64,000 nt of DNA from Chlorogloeopsis sp. ULAP01 (GCF_030381805.1 NZ_JAUDRH010000006.1:395263-459262), one strand, 5' to 3'. Shown: positions 9,226 through 18,209, counted from the stretch's first letter. A program made the numbers and translations. The notes: generated by a model not told the origin, from the sequence alone.

Positions 9226-9738
9226 TTACCAAAGTGCCAGCCTGTGAATAATTAATAAAAAATCGCTCAGAATAGTGGGTAAATTTTCCTCAGTCAAAAT
9301 AGGAACGTGGATAAAAATACAAGGAACTTTTGGTTGGTACTGCTGGAGGTAATCTAGTACTGAATAATAAAGTCCCTCGCAGACAAATTTACCGCAGTCG
9401 TGACTGATTTCAACTGCTGCTGTTTCCAGCACCAGCTGCTCTAAATCCACCTTTGTGTGCAACACACTTTCCTCACAACTAGCATTCGATTCCACAGATA
9501 ATAGCGCTCGCTTTTCGGACATACCACAGCAGATAATCCCATCTGGCTTAAGTTCTGTGATTTTTTCAAGTACTTGAGCACTGGCAAGTTGCACATCTAC
9601 AGGTAACAGTCGCAAAAAACTTAAAGTATGAGATATCGATTCAAGTTTGGCAAGTTCAATCAACAAATCATCAGAAGAATTTGACTGTTGATCAGGTAAC
9701 CAAGTATCAAAGGAAGTTAATAGAAAACTTCTCTTCAT
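9226..9738 (-). CDS. pyroglutamyl-peptidase I-like (peptidase C15) protein
   Basis: The 170-residue protein keeps the C15 landmarks in order: FDTW near the start (family F-x-P/F-x-W region), IICCGMSEKR carrying the Glu region, HDCGKFVCEGLYY holding the nucleophile Cys, and FIHVP holding the His. These enzymes remove N-terminal pyroglutamate from peptides. At 170 residues it is shorter than the usual 200-215, and the substrate-pocket region is abbreviated, so specificity may differ. It is transcribed divergently from hisH with a 58-base spacer that probably holds both promoters. Confidence 0.7.
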   Translation of the reverse strand: MKRSFLLTSFDTWLPDQQSNSSDDLLIELAKLESISHTLSFLRLLPVDVQLASAQVLEKITELKPDGIICCGMSEKRALLSVESNASCEESVLHTKVDLEQLVLETAAVEISHDCGKFVCEGLYYSVLDYLQQYQPKVPCIFIHVPILTEENLPTILSDFLLIIHRLALW

Positions 9739-9796
9739 AAGAAATATTATTTAAAATATGAATACCCTCCATATTAAATTTACAGGGAGTAGGTAA

Positions 9797-10432
9797 ATGG
9801 CAGTAATTGCAGTCATAGACTACGACATGGGAAACTTGCACTCAGTCTGTAAAGGCTTGGAAAAAGCTGGGGCAAATCCTAAAGTTACAGATTCTCACAA
9901 GGACTTGGAAAAAGCAGATGCTATTGTTTTGCCAGGAGTTGGTGCATTCGATCCAGCAGTACAACATTTGCGATCGCGTGCTTTAGAACAACCAATCAAA
10001 GCAGCGATCGAATCTGGCAAACCATTTTTGGGTATTTGTTTAGGATTGCAAATTCTGTTTGAGTCTAGTGAAGAAGGTGTCGAACCAGGATTGGGAATTA
10101 TTAAAGGAAAAGTAAGAAGGTTTCGTCCAGAACCTGGCATTACTATTCCCCATATGGGTTGGAATCAACTTGAATTTACTCAACCCAATTGTCTTTTGTG
10201 GGAATATTTGTCGCCTCAACCTTGGGTATATTTTGTCCATTCCTATTATGTCGATCCAACCGATCCGCAAGTACGTGCTGCAACTGTTACCCACGGTAGT
10301 CAAACTGTAACTGCTGCTATTGCCCATGAAAACCTAATGGCAGTTCAATTCCACCCGGAAAAATCCTCTAATATTGGATTGCAAATCTTGTCTAATTTTG
10401 TTGCTCAAGTACGCGAACAAGTTGCTGCTTAA
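9797..10432 (+). CDS. hisH: imidazole glycerol phosphate synthase, glutaminase subunit
   Basis: HisH hydrolyses glutamine and channels ammonia to HisF, which makes imidazole glycerol phosphate in histidine synthesis. The class I amidotransferase triad is present: Cys in FLGICLGLQ (about residue 80), and His and Glu in QFHPEKSS (about 187-189). The N-terminal IDYDMGNLHSV and the PGVGAFDPAV oxyanion block are typical. Length (211) fits the family. hisF is not adjacent, as is common in cyanobacteria where his genes are scattered. The ATG at 9797 follows a GGGAG site (9785-9789). Confidence 0.95.
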   Translation: MAVIAVIDYDMGNLHSVCKGLEKAGANPKVTDSHKDLEKADAIVLPGVGAFDPAVQHLRSRALEQPIKAAIESGKPFLGICLGLQILFESSEEGVEPGLGIIKGKVRRFRPEPGITIPHMGWNQLEFTQPNCLLWEYLSPQPWVYFVHSYYVDPTDPQVRAATVTHGSQTVTAAIAHENLMAVQFHPEKSSNIGLQILSNFVAQVREQVAA

Positions 10433-11181
10433 AAATTAATTTCTGTAATATTAATTAATTACCTGCCCTATATTTAATCCCGCCACTAAACCTTAATGAA
10501 GGTGAATAAAAATTTCTGCTCAAAGCGTGGTGGAGAATGGTTAATTTGGGGAAGGATGGCTGTCGTCTGTATGCAAATTACCGTAATTTTCCGTTAAAAG
10601 GTAGTATCATCGGTTAAGTTTATACCTTTATTTTTAAGTGTAGATTTGTTCTCAATAAAGTTTCTTATTCTTAAAATTATCTGGCTGTGTAAACGCCACA
10701 CAATCAGCCATTATCCTTCTCAATGTAAGTCTTATGTTGAAGCAGCTAGCCCTAAAATCCCTGGAACTGAAGTTCCTCTCTCATAGCTCAAGTCCGTTAA
10801 AATGGACTGAAACTCTGCCTAGTCTGCTTGAGCAGATTTTAGCTTTTAGCTCTTGAAATTTATTTCTTGGCGAACAAAAGCGTAAAGGTAAGGTTATAAG
10901 TATACCAAATTTGGAATCGGTAATATTGTTTAAAATTCCTAGAATAGTCTATTGATAGGTACTAACTGCGATCACAATAGTTGTGAAAATGAGAGACTCA
11001 GCCTCAAATTCTTGAAAAAGTAGCGCTTATTGCCCTTTACTCAGTTGCATTGATAATTTCATAAATGCAAGTCGAGGCTACATCTAATCCAGCTACCATG
11101 TACTAAGAGCGTAAACTTTAGCTTTGCATATATATCTCACAAATTCATCAACAGTCCCTTCACTAGTTTTGCCCTAAAATC
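10433..11181. other. 749-bp gene-free spacer with hairpins
   Basis: No ORF here looks coding. It contains a small hairpin (TGGCTG 10682-10687 with CAGCCA 10705-10710) and a palindrome AGTCCGTTAAAATGGACT at 10792-10809 that resembles the element at 48513-48530. The remainder is AT-rich. A small RNA or long leader cannot be excluded, but nothing in the sequence establishes one. Confidence 0.4.
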
Positions 11182-11748
11182 ATGGCTCTTAGAATATATG
11201 GGAATCGACAGTTAAAAACTTTACCAGGAAAGGAAACCAGACCGACAAGTGCACGGGTGAGGGAAGCAATTTTTAATATTTGGCAGGGAACAGTGGAAGG
11301 TTGTCGCTGGCTCGATTTGTGTGCTGGTACAGGTTCTATGGGTGCAGAAGCATTGTGTAGGGGAGCTAGCCTTGTAGTTGGAATAGAACAATCAAGCCGT
11401 GTTTGTAAGATTATTGAACAAAACTGGCAGCAGGTAGCTGCTGATGAACAAGAATGGAAAGTTTTGCGAGGAGATGTCGTGCAATGGTTGCCAAAACTTT
11501 GCGGACAGGAATTTGACAGAATTTACTTCGATCCACCTTATGCCAGTGGTTTATACCAGCCAGTATTAGAAGCGATCGCTCACTACCAGCTTTTAGATAC
11601 TAGTGGCGAAATTGCAGTCGAACATCACTCTCAAAGTTCGACGCCAATAGAGATTATTGGTTTGGAAGCTTACCGCCAAAAAACTTACGGCAATACAGCC
11701 GTCACTTTCTACAGAATTGGGAATGGGGGAGGAGAATTTATTAACTAA
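11182..11748 (+). CDS. rsmD: 16S rRNA (guanine(966)-N2)-methyltransferase
   Basis: RsmD methylates G966 of 16S rRNA during 30S assembly. The N-terminal MALRIYGNRQLKTLPG and RPTSARVREAIFNIW match the family start. The SAM-binding motif I is LDLCAGTGSMGAEAL, and motif IV is FDPPYASGLY, the DPPY of N-methyltransferases. Length 188 is normal. It converges on petG, separated by 43 bases. Confidence 0.92.
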   Translation: MALRIYGNRQLKTLPGKETRPTSARVREAIFNIWQGTVEGCRWLDLCAGTGSMGAEALCRGASLVVGIEQSSRVCKIIEQNWQQVAADEQEWKVLRGDVVQWLPKLCGQEFDRIYFDPPYASGLYQPVLEAIAHYQLLDTSGEIAVEHHSQSSTPIEIIGLEAYRQKTYGNTAVTFYRIGNGGGEFIN

Positions 11749-11791
11749 AAATTAACAATTTTTAATTCTTCTCCAATCCCATCTCACGAGT

Positions 11792-11905
11792 TTAAATACC
11801 TAGTTGGTTACCACGCTTAAATTGCTTGTAAGCAGCGTAGAAAAGTCCACTTAGAGTCACAAAGATTAGACCTAACACAATACCATCTAGTAGAGGCTCA
11901 ACCAC
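11792..11905 (-). CDS. petG: cytochrome b6f complex subunit PetG
   Basis: Reading the minus strand from a GTG at 11905 gives a 37-residue, single-helix protein starting VVEPLLDGIVLGLIFVTL and ending in KRGNQLGI. This matches PetG, the small subunit required to assemble the b6f complex in thylakoids. A ribosome-binding site AAGGAG lies seven bases upstream (minus strand, 11918-11913). The stop is at 11794-11792. The gene is convergent with rsmD and divergent from the cytM gene. Confidence 0.95.
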   Translation of the reverse strand: MVEPLLDGIVLGLIFVTLSGLFYAAYKQFKRGNQLGI

Positions 11906-12114
11906 TTTAAATCTCCTTGTTGCAATTATTTAAAGATTTATTTCCTTTTCTCAATCTTACCAAATTTAGCATCAATGCCTCGTCTGGAAATGGTTTTGAG
12001 CAACAATTAGCTCAAGGAAAAGTGCAATTTGTGCTTGCAGACACATCAAAGAAATTTTAAGCTATGTGTATGAAATGAAAAATTTTTGTACACCCAATTT
12101 AACAGCAAAAACGT

Positions 12115-12489
12115 TTGGATAACCAAATTACCCAACCTAAAATTCTGATTCAGCGAATCACCGTAATAGTTCTGGCGATTTTGCTCGCATTTATTTTGGG
12201 GATTTTTGCTGTTCGGGCAATCAGAACCTCAGATCCCTACGTTAAGACTGTTTTATCTCTAACAGGCAACCCCATGCAAGGAAACGCCATCTTTCAAATC
12301 AACTGTGCTGGTTGTCATGGATGGCAAGCAGATGGGCGTGTTGGCCCTAGTTTACAAGGGGTTTCTAAACGTAAATCCTCCTATGGACTGATTCATCAGG
12401 TGATTAGTGGTGATACGCCTCCAATGCCAAAGTTCCAGCCAAATCCACAAGAAATGGCAGATCTCCTCAGCTATTTGGAGACGCTTTAG
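12115..12489 (+). CDS. cytM: cytochrome c-M
   Basis: The protein has an N-terminal membrane anchor (about residues 13-36), then a single class I c-type haem site CAGCH (in INCAGCHGW) and an axial Met in PPMPKF near the C-terminus. The spacing and the sequence TPPMPKFQPNPQEMADLLSYLETL, split around the haem ligand, closely match cyanobacterial CytM, a membrane-bound cytochrome tied to stress and dark/photomixotrophic electron transport. The start is TTG at 12115: an in-frame ATG at 12064 is cut off by a TGA, and there is no ATG before the haem site other than in NPMQG. Confidence 0.88.
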   Translation: MDNQITQPKILIQRITVIVLAILLAFILGIFAVRAIRTSDPYVKTVLSLTGNPMQGNAIFQINCAGCHGWQADGRVGPSLQGVSKRKSSYGLIHQVISGDTPPMPKFQPNPQEMADLLSYLETL

Positions 12490-12595
12490 GTGAAGAGGAG
12501 AAGAGGAAGGAGACGCGGCGACAAGGGGAGTAATAAACATTTTCCCCAACCCCCAACCCTATTCCCTTTTAATAATGACAAATGACCAATGACTA

Positions 12596-13771
12596 ATGAC
12601 TATTGAAGTAGATTACCGTTTTCCTGCGGGTGTAGATCCTCAAAAACAAGCTAGAATCATCGCGGTTGGGCAAACAGTGGGAACTTGGGATGCGCGTTTT
12701 GCTCACCGAGAAGCAGCTTTGCGATCCCATTTAGGAGAAGTCGTATCAGTACAAACAGAAGCCAAAACAGGTTGTAGCATTGCGACTATTCGTTTTAGTA
12801 AAGCGAATGTAGAAAATGATGTTGCTAGCCTGTTAACAATGATATTTGGCAAATACTCAATGGCGGGTGTGGCAAAGGTAGTGGCGGTGCGTCTACCACA
12901 AAATTACGGGCTAACTTCCAAACTGGGTATTGCTGGGATTCGAGAATGTCTTGGAGTATTTGAGCGCCCCCTAGTTATGGCTATTTTTAAACCAGCACTA
13001 GGACTATCAGCAACTGATCATGCCGCAATCCTAGCAGAAGTTGCTCATGCAGGGCTGGATATTATCAAAGATGATGAGATTTTAGGAGATCTCGATATTG
13101 CTCCAACTTTGGAACGCCTCAAGGAATGTTGCCAAGTAATTGAAGAGGTTAAACAAAAAACTGGACGTACTGTGCTATATGCTGTCAATGTCACAGGTAG
13201 GGCAGATAAGTTATTAGAGAAAGCGCGTCTTTTGGTGCGTCAAGGTGCAAATGCGCTTTTGCTAAACGCTCTTTCCTATGGATTTTCAGTACTTGAAGCT
13301 TTAGTAGCAGATCCAGAAATTAACGTCCCTATTTTTGCCCATCCAGCCCTTGCCGGAGCGATGGGTGCTGCTCCCGATCATGGCATTGCATACTCGGTGG
13401 TACTGGGAACTCTAATGGCTCATGCTGGTGCTGATGCTGTGTTGTATCCCGCTCACTACGGCAGTTTACCCTTTGATTCTGTTGAGGAAGGCAAGATCCG
13501 AGATATTTTGCGTAGTCGCGGTGTTTTTCCCGTTCCTTCAGCAGGTATTCATCCTGGTATTGTTCCCAAGGCATTAGCAGATTACGGACAAGATGTCATC
13601 CTTAACGCTGGTACTGGCATCATGGATCATCCCGATGGTGCAGCTTCAGGTGTGCAGGCTTTTTTTGAAGCCCTAGAGCGTGCAGCTGTGGGTGAATCTT
13701 TTGCAATCGATACTTTACCACAAGGGCTGTTGCGTCGTGCTGTGGAAAAATGGGGAACAGGGAACAGATAA
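12596..13771 (+). CDS. mtnW: RuBisCO-like protein, probable 2,3-diketo-5-methylthiopentyl-1-phosphate enolase
   Basis: This 391-residue member of the RuBisCO large-chain superfamily keeps the metal-binding KDDE block (K158-E161, the carbamylated lysine plus acidic ligands) and a FKPALGLS lysine near residue 132. It lacks the loop-6 GKxEG lysine needed for CO2 fixation (the region reads YPAHYGSLPF). The segments TLYAVNVTGR-like (TVLYAVNVTGRADK), FPVPSAGIHPGIVP and AGTGIMDHPDGAASG follow the YkrW/MtnW subgroup of the methionine salvage pathway. No other mtn gene is nearby, so pathway membership is inferred from family alone. It starts at the ATG at 12596, 106 bases after cytM. Confidence 0.8.
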   Translation: MTIEVDYRFPAGVDPQKQARIIAVGQTVGTWDARFAHREAALRSHLGEVVSVQTEAKTGCSIATIRFSKANVENDVASLLTMIFGKYSMAGVAKVVAVRLPQNYGLTSKLGIAGIRECLGVFERPLVMAIFKPALGLSATDHAAILAEVAHAGLDIIKDDEILGDLDIAPTLERLKECCQVIEEVKQKTGRTVLYAVNVTGRADKLLEKARLLVRQGANALLLNALSYGFSVLEALVADPEINVPIFAHPALAGAMGAAPDHGIAYSVVLGTLMAHAGADAVLYPAHYGSLPFDSVEEGKIRDILRSRGVFPVPSAGIHPGIVPKALADYGQDVILNAGTGIMDHPDGAASGVQAFFEALERAAVGESFAIDTLPQGLLRRAVEKWGTGNR

Positions 13772-14056
13772 AATTACGCCAAAATGCATGATAACTTTGG
13801 ATTTTTTTGCTTGCGATCGCATCTCAACCACAATGCCGCATTCAAGCAGCAGGAAATAAACCAAAAATCATTGAAGAGTATATTAGTAGAGTATCAAGGT
13901 AAACAGAAGCTGCGAGTGTAGCCTTGATGCGATCGCCTGGCGGTTGGATTGAATCAAAACAACGCCCAAATTTCGATGTATCCACCTATGGCAATATGCA
14001 AAAATGAGTGACATGATTCTGGAATTACTAGCAACGATTCTAGAGGAGTGATATTT

Positions 14057-14260
14057 GTGAGCCAGTCCCCTAACCCAGAAACTAGAAGATTTTTGTATAT
14101 TATGGGTGTTTCTGTCGGTCTTGCTTTATTGTTAACAGCTATAGTGTATTTCTTGCTAGGAATTGGTGTAATTAAATCGATTCCTACCTATATAGTTTGG
14201 GCAATAATCTTGTTTTCAATTGGTGCTGGTATCCTAAGCGGCGCTGGTAGACGAAGTTAA
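14057..14260 (+). CDS. small two-helix membrane protein
   Basis: About 67 residues with two hydrophobic helices (LYIMGVSVGLALLLTAIVYF split around residue 20, and YIVWAIILFSIGAGILSG near the C-terminus). The family is unknown to me. Two GTG starts are possible, at 14048 and 14057. The second is preferred because GAGGAG (14043-14048) sits eight bases before it. The stop overlaps the end of a minus-strand adhesin remnant by two bases. The upstream spacer 13772-14056 shows only short ORF scraps. Confidence 0.6.
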   Translation: MSQSPNPETRRFLYIMGVSVGLALLLTAIVYFLLGIGVIKSIPTYIVWAIILFSIGAGILSGAGRRS

Positions 14261-14600
14261 TTACTGTAAGCACAACTTTGAGACAATGAAAATGTAGATT
14301 TAGAACGCAGGTGAATTATTCCCTGAGCATCAACTTGCCAACTTTGTGCCTCAACTATGGATTTCATTGTCAAAACCCTTGGTGATTCATCCGCTAGAAT
14401 CCGCCAATCTTCCCAAGTTGCATCAGGTTTGAGTGTGGTGTTGGGTGTTTCAGGAAGTCCAGTTTCCTAAACTTTCGTCAACACTAAGCTGTGCTGCAAC
14501 ACGATAACCAGCAACCGAAACTATTAACAAACTTAACGGTACAACAAAACACAAATATTTAAAATTCTTTCCCTCTGCGCACCTTTGTGTTTCAAAAAAA
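14257..14600 (-). pseudogene. remnant of a two-partner-secretion (filamentous haemagglutinin-like) adhesin
   Basis: The minus strand ends with a 70-codon frame (stop 14259-14257) reading LKPDATWEDWRILADE, SIVEAQSWQVDAQGIIHL and a final Cys near the C-terminus. This is the usual C-terminal signature of cyanobacterial TPS/S-layer-type adhesins (IVEAQGW-x-V-x-GxV...C). Just upstream, in another frame, is a signal-peptide-like stretch (VVPLSLLIVSVAGYRVAAQ). The two pieces join with a frameshift near 14470, so nearly the whole secreted body is deleted. Family assignment is by motif memory. It lies beside a CHAT-protein remnant, a frequent neighbour of such adhesins. Confidence 0.55.
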
Positions 14601-14698
14601 TATACAATCCCGACACTAACGGATGATTAACATTGCGGCGCTCAAGCAAGTTGCCACTTTAACGCAAATTTACAGTTTAGGTTAATTTTACGGTTTTT

Positions 14699-15389
14699 TT
14701 GGCGAACTTTTTCCAACTCGTGATGGTAAAGTTGAACTACCGAACACTCCTGGCAGTGATGAAACTTTCACTTCGCTGGATAGTGATCGCTCTTTGTTCT
14801 CTAGTATTAAGTTTGCAAATTCACTTGCTTACGCCTGTCTATGCCCAGCCACAATCGCAAATGGGGCGATTGCTGGAAAATAAAAGGGAACAGGAAACAG
14901 GGTTGGGGGAACAGTTTTCAAATCAACAAGCGATCGCCTACTACACTCAAGCTATCAAAGTTTTACAATCATTACGCGGTGATTTAGTTGCTCTTAATCC
15001 CGACATCCAATTCTCCTTTCGCGAAAGCGTAGAACCCGTGTACCGAGAATTAGTTGACTTACTGCTACAAGAACCCCAACCAAGTACAGAAAATTTGATC
15101 CAAACAAGAAATTGAAAATTATGCCGTTGCTGTCACACCAGGTTTGCAGTTATTTTCTTCTCATACTTGGCGCGATTGTAATTTTAATACTTTACTCGCT
15201 GGTACCACCCAAGCTCCTAGCTTTCAAAAAGAACGCTTGGGAAATCTCGATAATGTGGCTGTTGAGCTAACAGAAATTAGTAAACAAGTTCCTCAAAGTA
15301 AAAAATTAGAAAATCTTTGGATAAAAGATAATAGACCACTAATAAAAGTTAGAATAGTTTTAATCAATACCAGATTTCAATTCTTTTGA
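14699..15389 (+). pseudogene. internally deleted CHAT-domain protein
   Basis: The first frame (14699-15115) has a signal peptide (LRWIVIALCSLVLSLQIH, mature end near VYAQ) and then AIAYYTQAIKVLQSLRGDL and NPDIQFSFRESVEPVYREL, the conserved region that precedes the CHAT caspase-like domain. After a TGA the +1 frame continues as ENYAVAVTPGLQLFSS and DNVAVELTEISKQVP, which is a later part of the CHAT domain. Several hundred residues expected between these parts, and everything after, are missing. So this is a deletion-plus-frameshift remnant. No catalytic His-Cys pair remains. Confidence 0.65.
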
Positions 15390-15404
15390 GTAATAAAAAT
15401 TATC

Positions 15405-15690
15405 TCAGGCTACATCATTAAGTGAAAGTTTAGGAATTCGATTGTAAACTTCTGCATTCTCTTCAAGAGCTTGGCGTAAATCGGATTGTGTTTGTAAATT
15501 CAACCAAAACTGAGCGCTGTTACCAAAATAACGCGATAGATGCAAAGCTGTATCTGCCGTAATACTGCGCTTACCCGATAAAATCTCGCTAATTCGTGTC
15601 TGAGCTACACCTATATCTTTACTCAACGTATAAGGAGTGATATTGAGCGGTTCCAAGAATTCTATTTGTAGAATGCTTGTTGTTGCTCAT
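15405..15690 (-). pseudogene. higA: HigA-type antitoxin, probably frameshifted at its start
   Basis: Residues after FLEPLNITPYTLSKDIGV form the XRE helix-turn-helix of HigA (VAQTRISEILSGKRSITAD, then HLSRYFGNSAQFWLNLQ). The natural ATG appears to be at 15690-15688 (MSNNKH), but that frame does not run into the helix-turn-helix. Compared with the family start (HPGEIL), about ten bases are missing after the His codon. A shorter product could start from a TTG at 15656. It follows a higB gene that is also frameshifted, so the module is probably decaying. Confidence 0.65.
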
Positions 15691-15702
15691 GATTTTACGC
15701 TC

Positions 15703-15983
15703 TCAATGGTAATCTACTATTTCAAGTCCGAAGCATTGTTTTCATCTGTCCAAACAAAGCATATTCGCCATTGATCGTTAATCCGAATGTACTGCCCAAT
15801 TCTATCGCCAACTAGCATTTCTAAGCGATTACCAGGTGGAATGCGCAAGTCATTAATTGATGTTGCTGCATCAAGCATCAGCAGTTTTCGCAAAGCAGTC
15901 TTCTGAATATTGACTAGATACTGAAGAGATACAAAACCGTCAAAGATAAGCTTTATCTGTTCAGATTTAAAACTGACAATCAC
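15703..15983 (-). pseudogene. higB: HigB-type toxin with a C-terminal frameshift
   Basis: The sequence matches the RelE-fold HigB mRNA interferase: MIVSFK-like start at GTG 15983, KTALRKLLMLDAATSINDLR, PPGNRLEMLVGDRIGQY and RINDQWRICFVW. The open frame ends early (ASDLK, stop at 15719-15717). Adding one G after the Asp-Leu codons would restore DLEIVDYH and a stop at 15705-15703, the normal HigB ending, followed 12 bases later by the higA ATG. So a single-base deletion has removed the last conserved residues. Whether the shortened product is active is unknown. Confidence 0.7.
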
Positions 15984-16349
15984 AATACTATCGTTTTGCG
16001 TTACTACCGTCAAACGTTAGTATAAACTTTAAGCGCGATCGCATTCACCCAGTTGCTCGTATAAAGGGCGATTTCTACGCACTTATTTCCACTTTACAAA
16101 ATTTGAGTACTAGCGCACATCCTAACTTGTCGCTGCTGGTTTTTTCCATTCTGCCCATTCATACTGGCAACAAATGACGATTGCTCAGAATTTAGAGTTG
16201 GCGGTTCGCCTCGCAATCCTTTGCGGCGCTGGTTTTTCGGAACTCCTCCCGCCATGCCATACTCTACACTGCCTGAGAGTATTCCGCTAAATCTGCAATG
16301 GCTTTTGCTACAAGCGCAATATTTGTTATGAATGCGTGAATTACCGAAA

Positions 16350-16650
16350 TGAGAAAGCAATTAAGCATTTTGAGAAAGCAAACTCCGGTTTGTTTGCTAA
16401 TTCTACTGAAATGAGAAAGCAATCTACTGAAATGAGAAAGCATTTAAGCTGTTTGAGAAAGCAAACTCCGGTTTGTTTGCTAATTCTACTGAAATGAGAA
16501 AGCAATTAAGCATTTTGAGAAAGTATTTAGGCTTGATGAGAAAGTAATATGCCTTTTTGCTTGCTAATTCTACTGAGAAGAGAAAGAAATTAGGCATTTT
16601 GAGAAAGCAATACGCCTTTTTGCTTACATAAAATACCAAAATGAGAAAAA
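16350..16650. repeat. 21-nt phased repeat with TGAGAAAGC core
   Basis: TGAGAAAG occurs at 16350, 16371, 16412, 16433, 16454, 16495, 16516, 16537 and 16600. Intervals are 21, 41, 21, 21, 41, 21, 21 and 63 bases, that is multiples of about 21. Skipped positions carry a variant unit containing CTCCGGTTTGTTTGC. On the minus strand this gives a seven-residue periodic ORF (repeating FLI/FLK), which I regard as a by-product. A second short array is at 63150-63235. There are no unique spacers, so it is not a CRISPR. The flanks 16014-16349 and 16651-16883 hold no gene I can support. Confidence 0.8.
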
Positions 16651-16883
16651 ATCATCGTCGTAGGTTGCAGTAACTAACCGCTTGCATTAATAAATATGAC
16701 GATATCTTGCAATCCTACTGCTGATTATTAAATTTGCGTTATTAAACCATCTACTAAGCAAGGAAAAGCATTTAAAAAGCCAAATAAGCGATCGCCATAA
16801 CAAGCAATATTGATTTAAGCAACCCAGTTGAGAGCAAACGAGTATGGTTGTTAGCATAGTCCAATAACTAACTCGATCAGTCT

Positions 16884-17060
16884 ATGAAAATCAAAGCAAT
16901 TATTCATCCAGCAGAATAAGGGGGGTATTGGGCAGAGGTTCCACCGCTTCCCGGTTGTATTACTGAAGGAGAAACGATGGAGGAAGTTATGGCTTAAAGG
17001 GCGCTATTGAAGGTTGGCTCGATGTTGCTAAATGCACCCCACGAGGAATTTGATACTATT
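16884..17060 (+). pseudogene. hicB: HicB-type antitoxin remnant
   Basis: The reading frame from the ATG at 16884 gives MKIKAIIHPAE, then an in-frame TAA, then GGYWAEVPPLPGCITEGETM, the HicB partial RNase-H fold signature. After EEVMA another stop and a one-base shift lead to KGAIEGWLDVA. Two lesions therefore disable the gene. No hicA toxin is seen on either side. This fits the run of broken toxin-antitoxin and other genes from 14.2 to 18.7 kb. Confidence 0.75.
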
Positions 17061-17104
17061 AACAAAGTGGGCGATCGCAAAGCAGCAGATTTGCAAAACA
17101 CACT

Positions 17105-17683
17105 ATGGCAAAGCGTAAGAAAAGCAATCTCCAATGGATTAAAGAAACGCTTGAACTAAAACCGGATCATCACTGGGAAGCTCCACCAGGCTACAAAATT
17201 TTTGTCGGCGATCGGGGGGCTGTTCGCTTTAATGTTCCCCAGAATTGGATTTTGAAGCCCCAAGAAAAATCGTTCAAGTTCCTCGACAAAAAACCGCCTA
17301 AAGATGATTGCTGTCTAGAAGTCTCTTTCAACCGTCTGCCGCCCAATGACTGGAGCCAGTTTCCGCTCAAAGCCACTTTGAAGAAAGTAGTAGAAGACGA
17401 CGATCGCAACGTCATTGCTAAGGGAGAAATCTTTACCGTCAAGCGCCAAACTGCCAGGATTGTGTGGACAGAGATTAAATTTATCGACACCCAAGAAGAA
17501 CCACGGGAAGCTTTTTCGCGGACTTGCATTGGTTTGGGATCGAATGTTCAGTGCTTGATTACATTCGATTATTGGGCAGATCAAGCAGAGCAGCTAACAC
17601 CTGTTTGGGATGAAGTGATGCGTAGTCTCACATTAGGGTTGTATATCCGCGATCCACTAACTGGTTTGGCTTTCCCAGACTGA
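17105..17683 (+). CDS. hypothetical protein of cyanobacterial type, 192 residues
   Basis: It looks intact: ATG start, full-length frame, and codon use like its neighbours. The protein is soluble, basic at the start (MAKRKKSNLQW) and then mixed beta-rich, with a Trp-rich character and RDPLTGLAFPD at the C-terminus. There is no signal peptide, membrane helix or catalytic motif I can name. It is the only apparently intact gene in the eroded 14.2-18.7 kb segment besides the small membrane protein. Its function is unknown. Confidence 0.65.
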   Translation: MAKRKKSNLQWIKETLELKPDHHWEAPPGYKIFVGDRGAVRFNVPQNWILKPQEKSFKFLDKKPPKDDCCLEVSFNRLPPNDWSQFPLKATLKKVVEDDDRNVIAKGEIFTVKRQTARIVWTEIKFIDTQEEPREAFSRTCIGLGSNVQCLITFDYWADQAEQLTPVWDEVMRSLTLGLYIRDPLTGLAFPD

Positions 17684-17781
17684 TTAGTCTTGCTGAATAT
17701 CGAGGGGATACACCGATAATTAGGGGAGGGGTGTAAGGGGATAAGGGAAACTCCGCCAATAAATCCGGGAATTGATATTGA

Positions 17782-18209
17782 TTATTTATTTAATATGCCA
17801 ATCAATTCTGCCTCAGCAATCTGCTTTAATCCATTTACAGGATCGGTTAATAACTGCAACCATACTGCCTGAAAATCTTTATTTTGTGGCTCACTTAACC
17901 GCAGTGATGCCAACTCGGTCAACATATCATACCAAATACCTTGCTCTGCATAGGCTGCAACTTTCTCCAAAGGAGAATTAGCTGATTTTAATGCCTGTGC
18001 TAACTTCTCAGAAACAGCTACTCGTGGAACGATCCCAGTGACTGATGCTGGCGTTGCCTCAGCCGTTGCATTTGTCACAGCGCAGTTAATATCAAAATAC
18101 CAACGGTAGGTTTTACCAATTTGCAGAGATGCAACCTTTTGAGTTAAGACAACACCGACAATTCCAGGTTTGGCAGAAAGTGGAAACTTGGTGCGATACA
18201 CTTCATCCT
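17782..18209 (-). pseudogene. C-terminal fragment of a DUF928-like protein
   Basis: The fragment begins in mid-domain (DEVYRTKFPLSAKPGIVGVV) and runs through IGKTYRWYFDINC, EKVAAYAEQGIWYDMLTELASL and a normal stop. This is the conserved second half of DUF928 proteins, which normally carry a signal peptide and about 100 more residues. The missing 5' part has been replaced by the start of a cytochrome P450 gene in a different frame, so no full product can be made. Confidence 0.65.

Noticed and set aside
12596..13771. True RuBisCO large subunit
   Set aside because: The loop-6 lysine motif is absent, no small subunit is adjacent, and the sequence follows the MtnW subgroup.
16094..16360. Minus-strand 88-codon frame
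   Set aside because: Composition (Gln/Arg-rich, low-complexity) and overlap with repeat DNA suggest spacer sequence.
16424..16639. Minus-strand 71-codon seven-residue-repeat protein
   Set aside because: It is a by-product of the 21-nt repeat; no ribosome-binding site or independent support.
16350..16650. Possible CRISPR array
   Set aside because: Repeats are too short and contiguous, with no unique spacers and no cas genes nearby.
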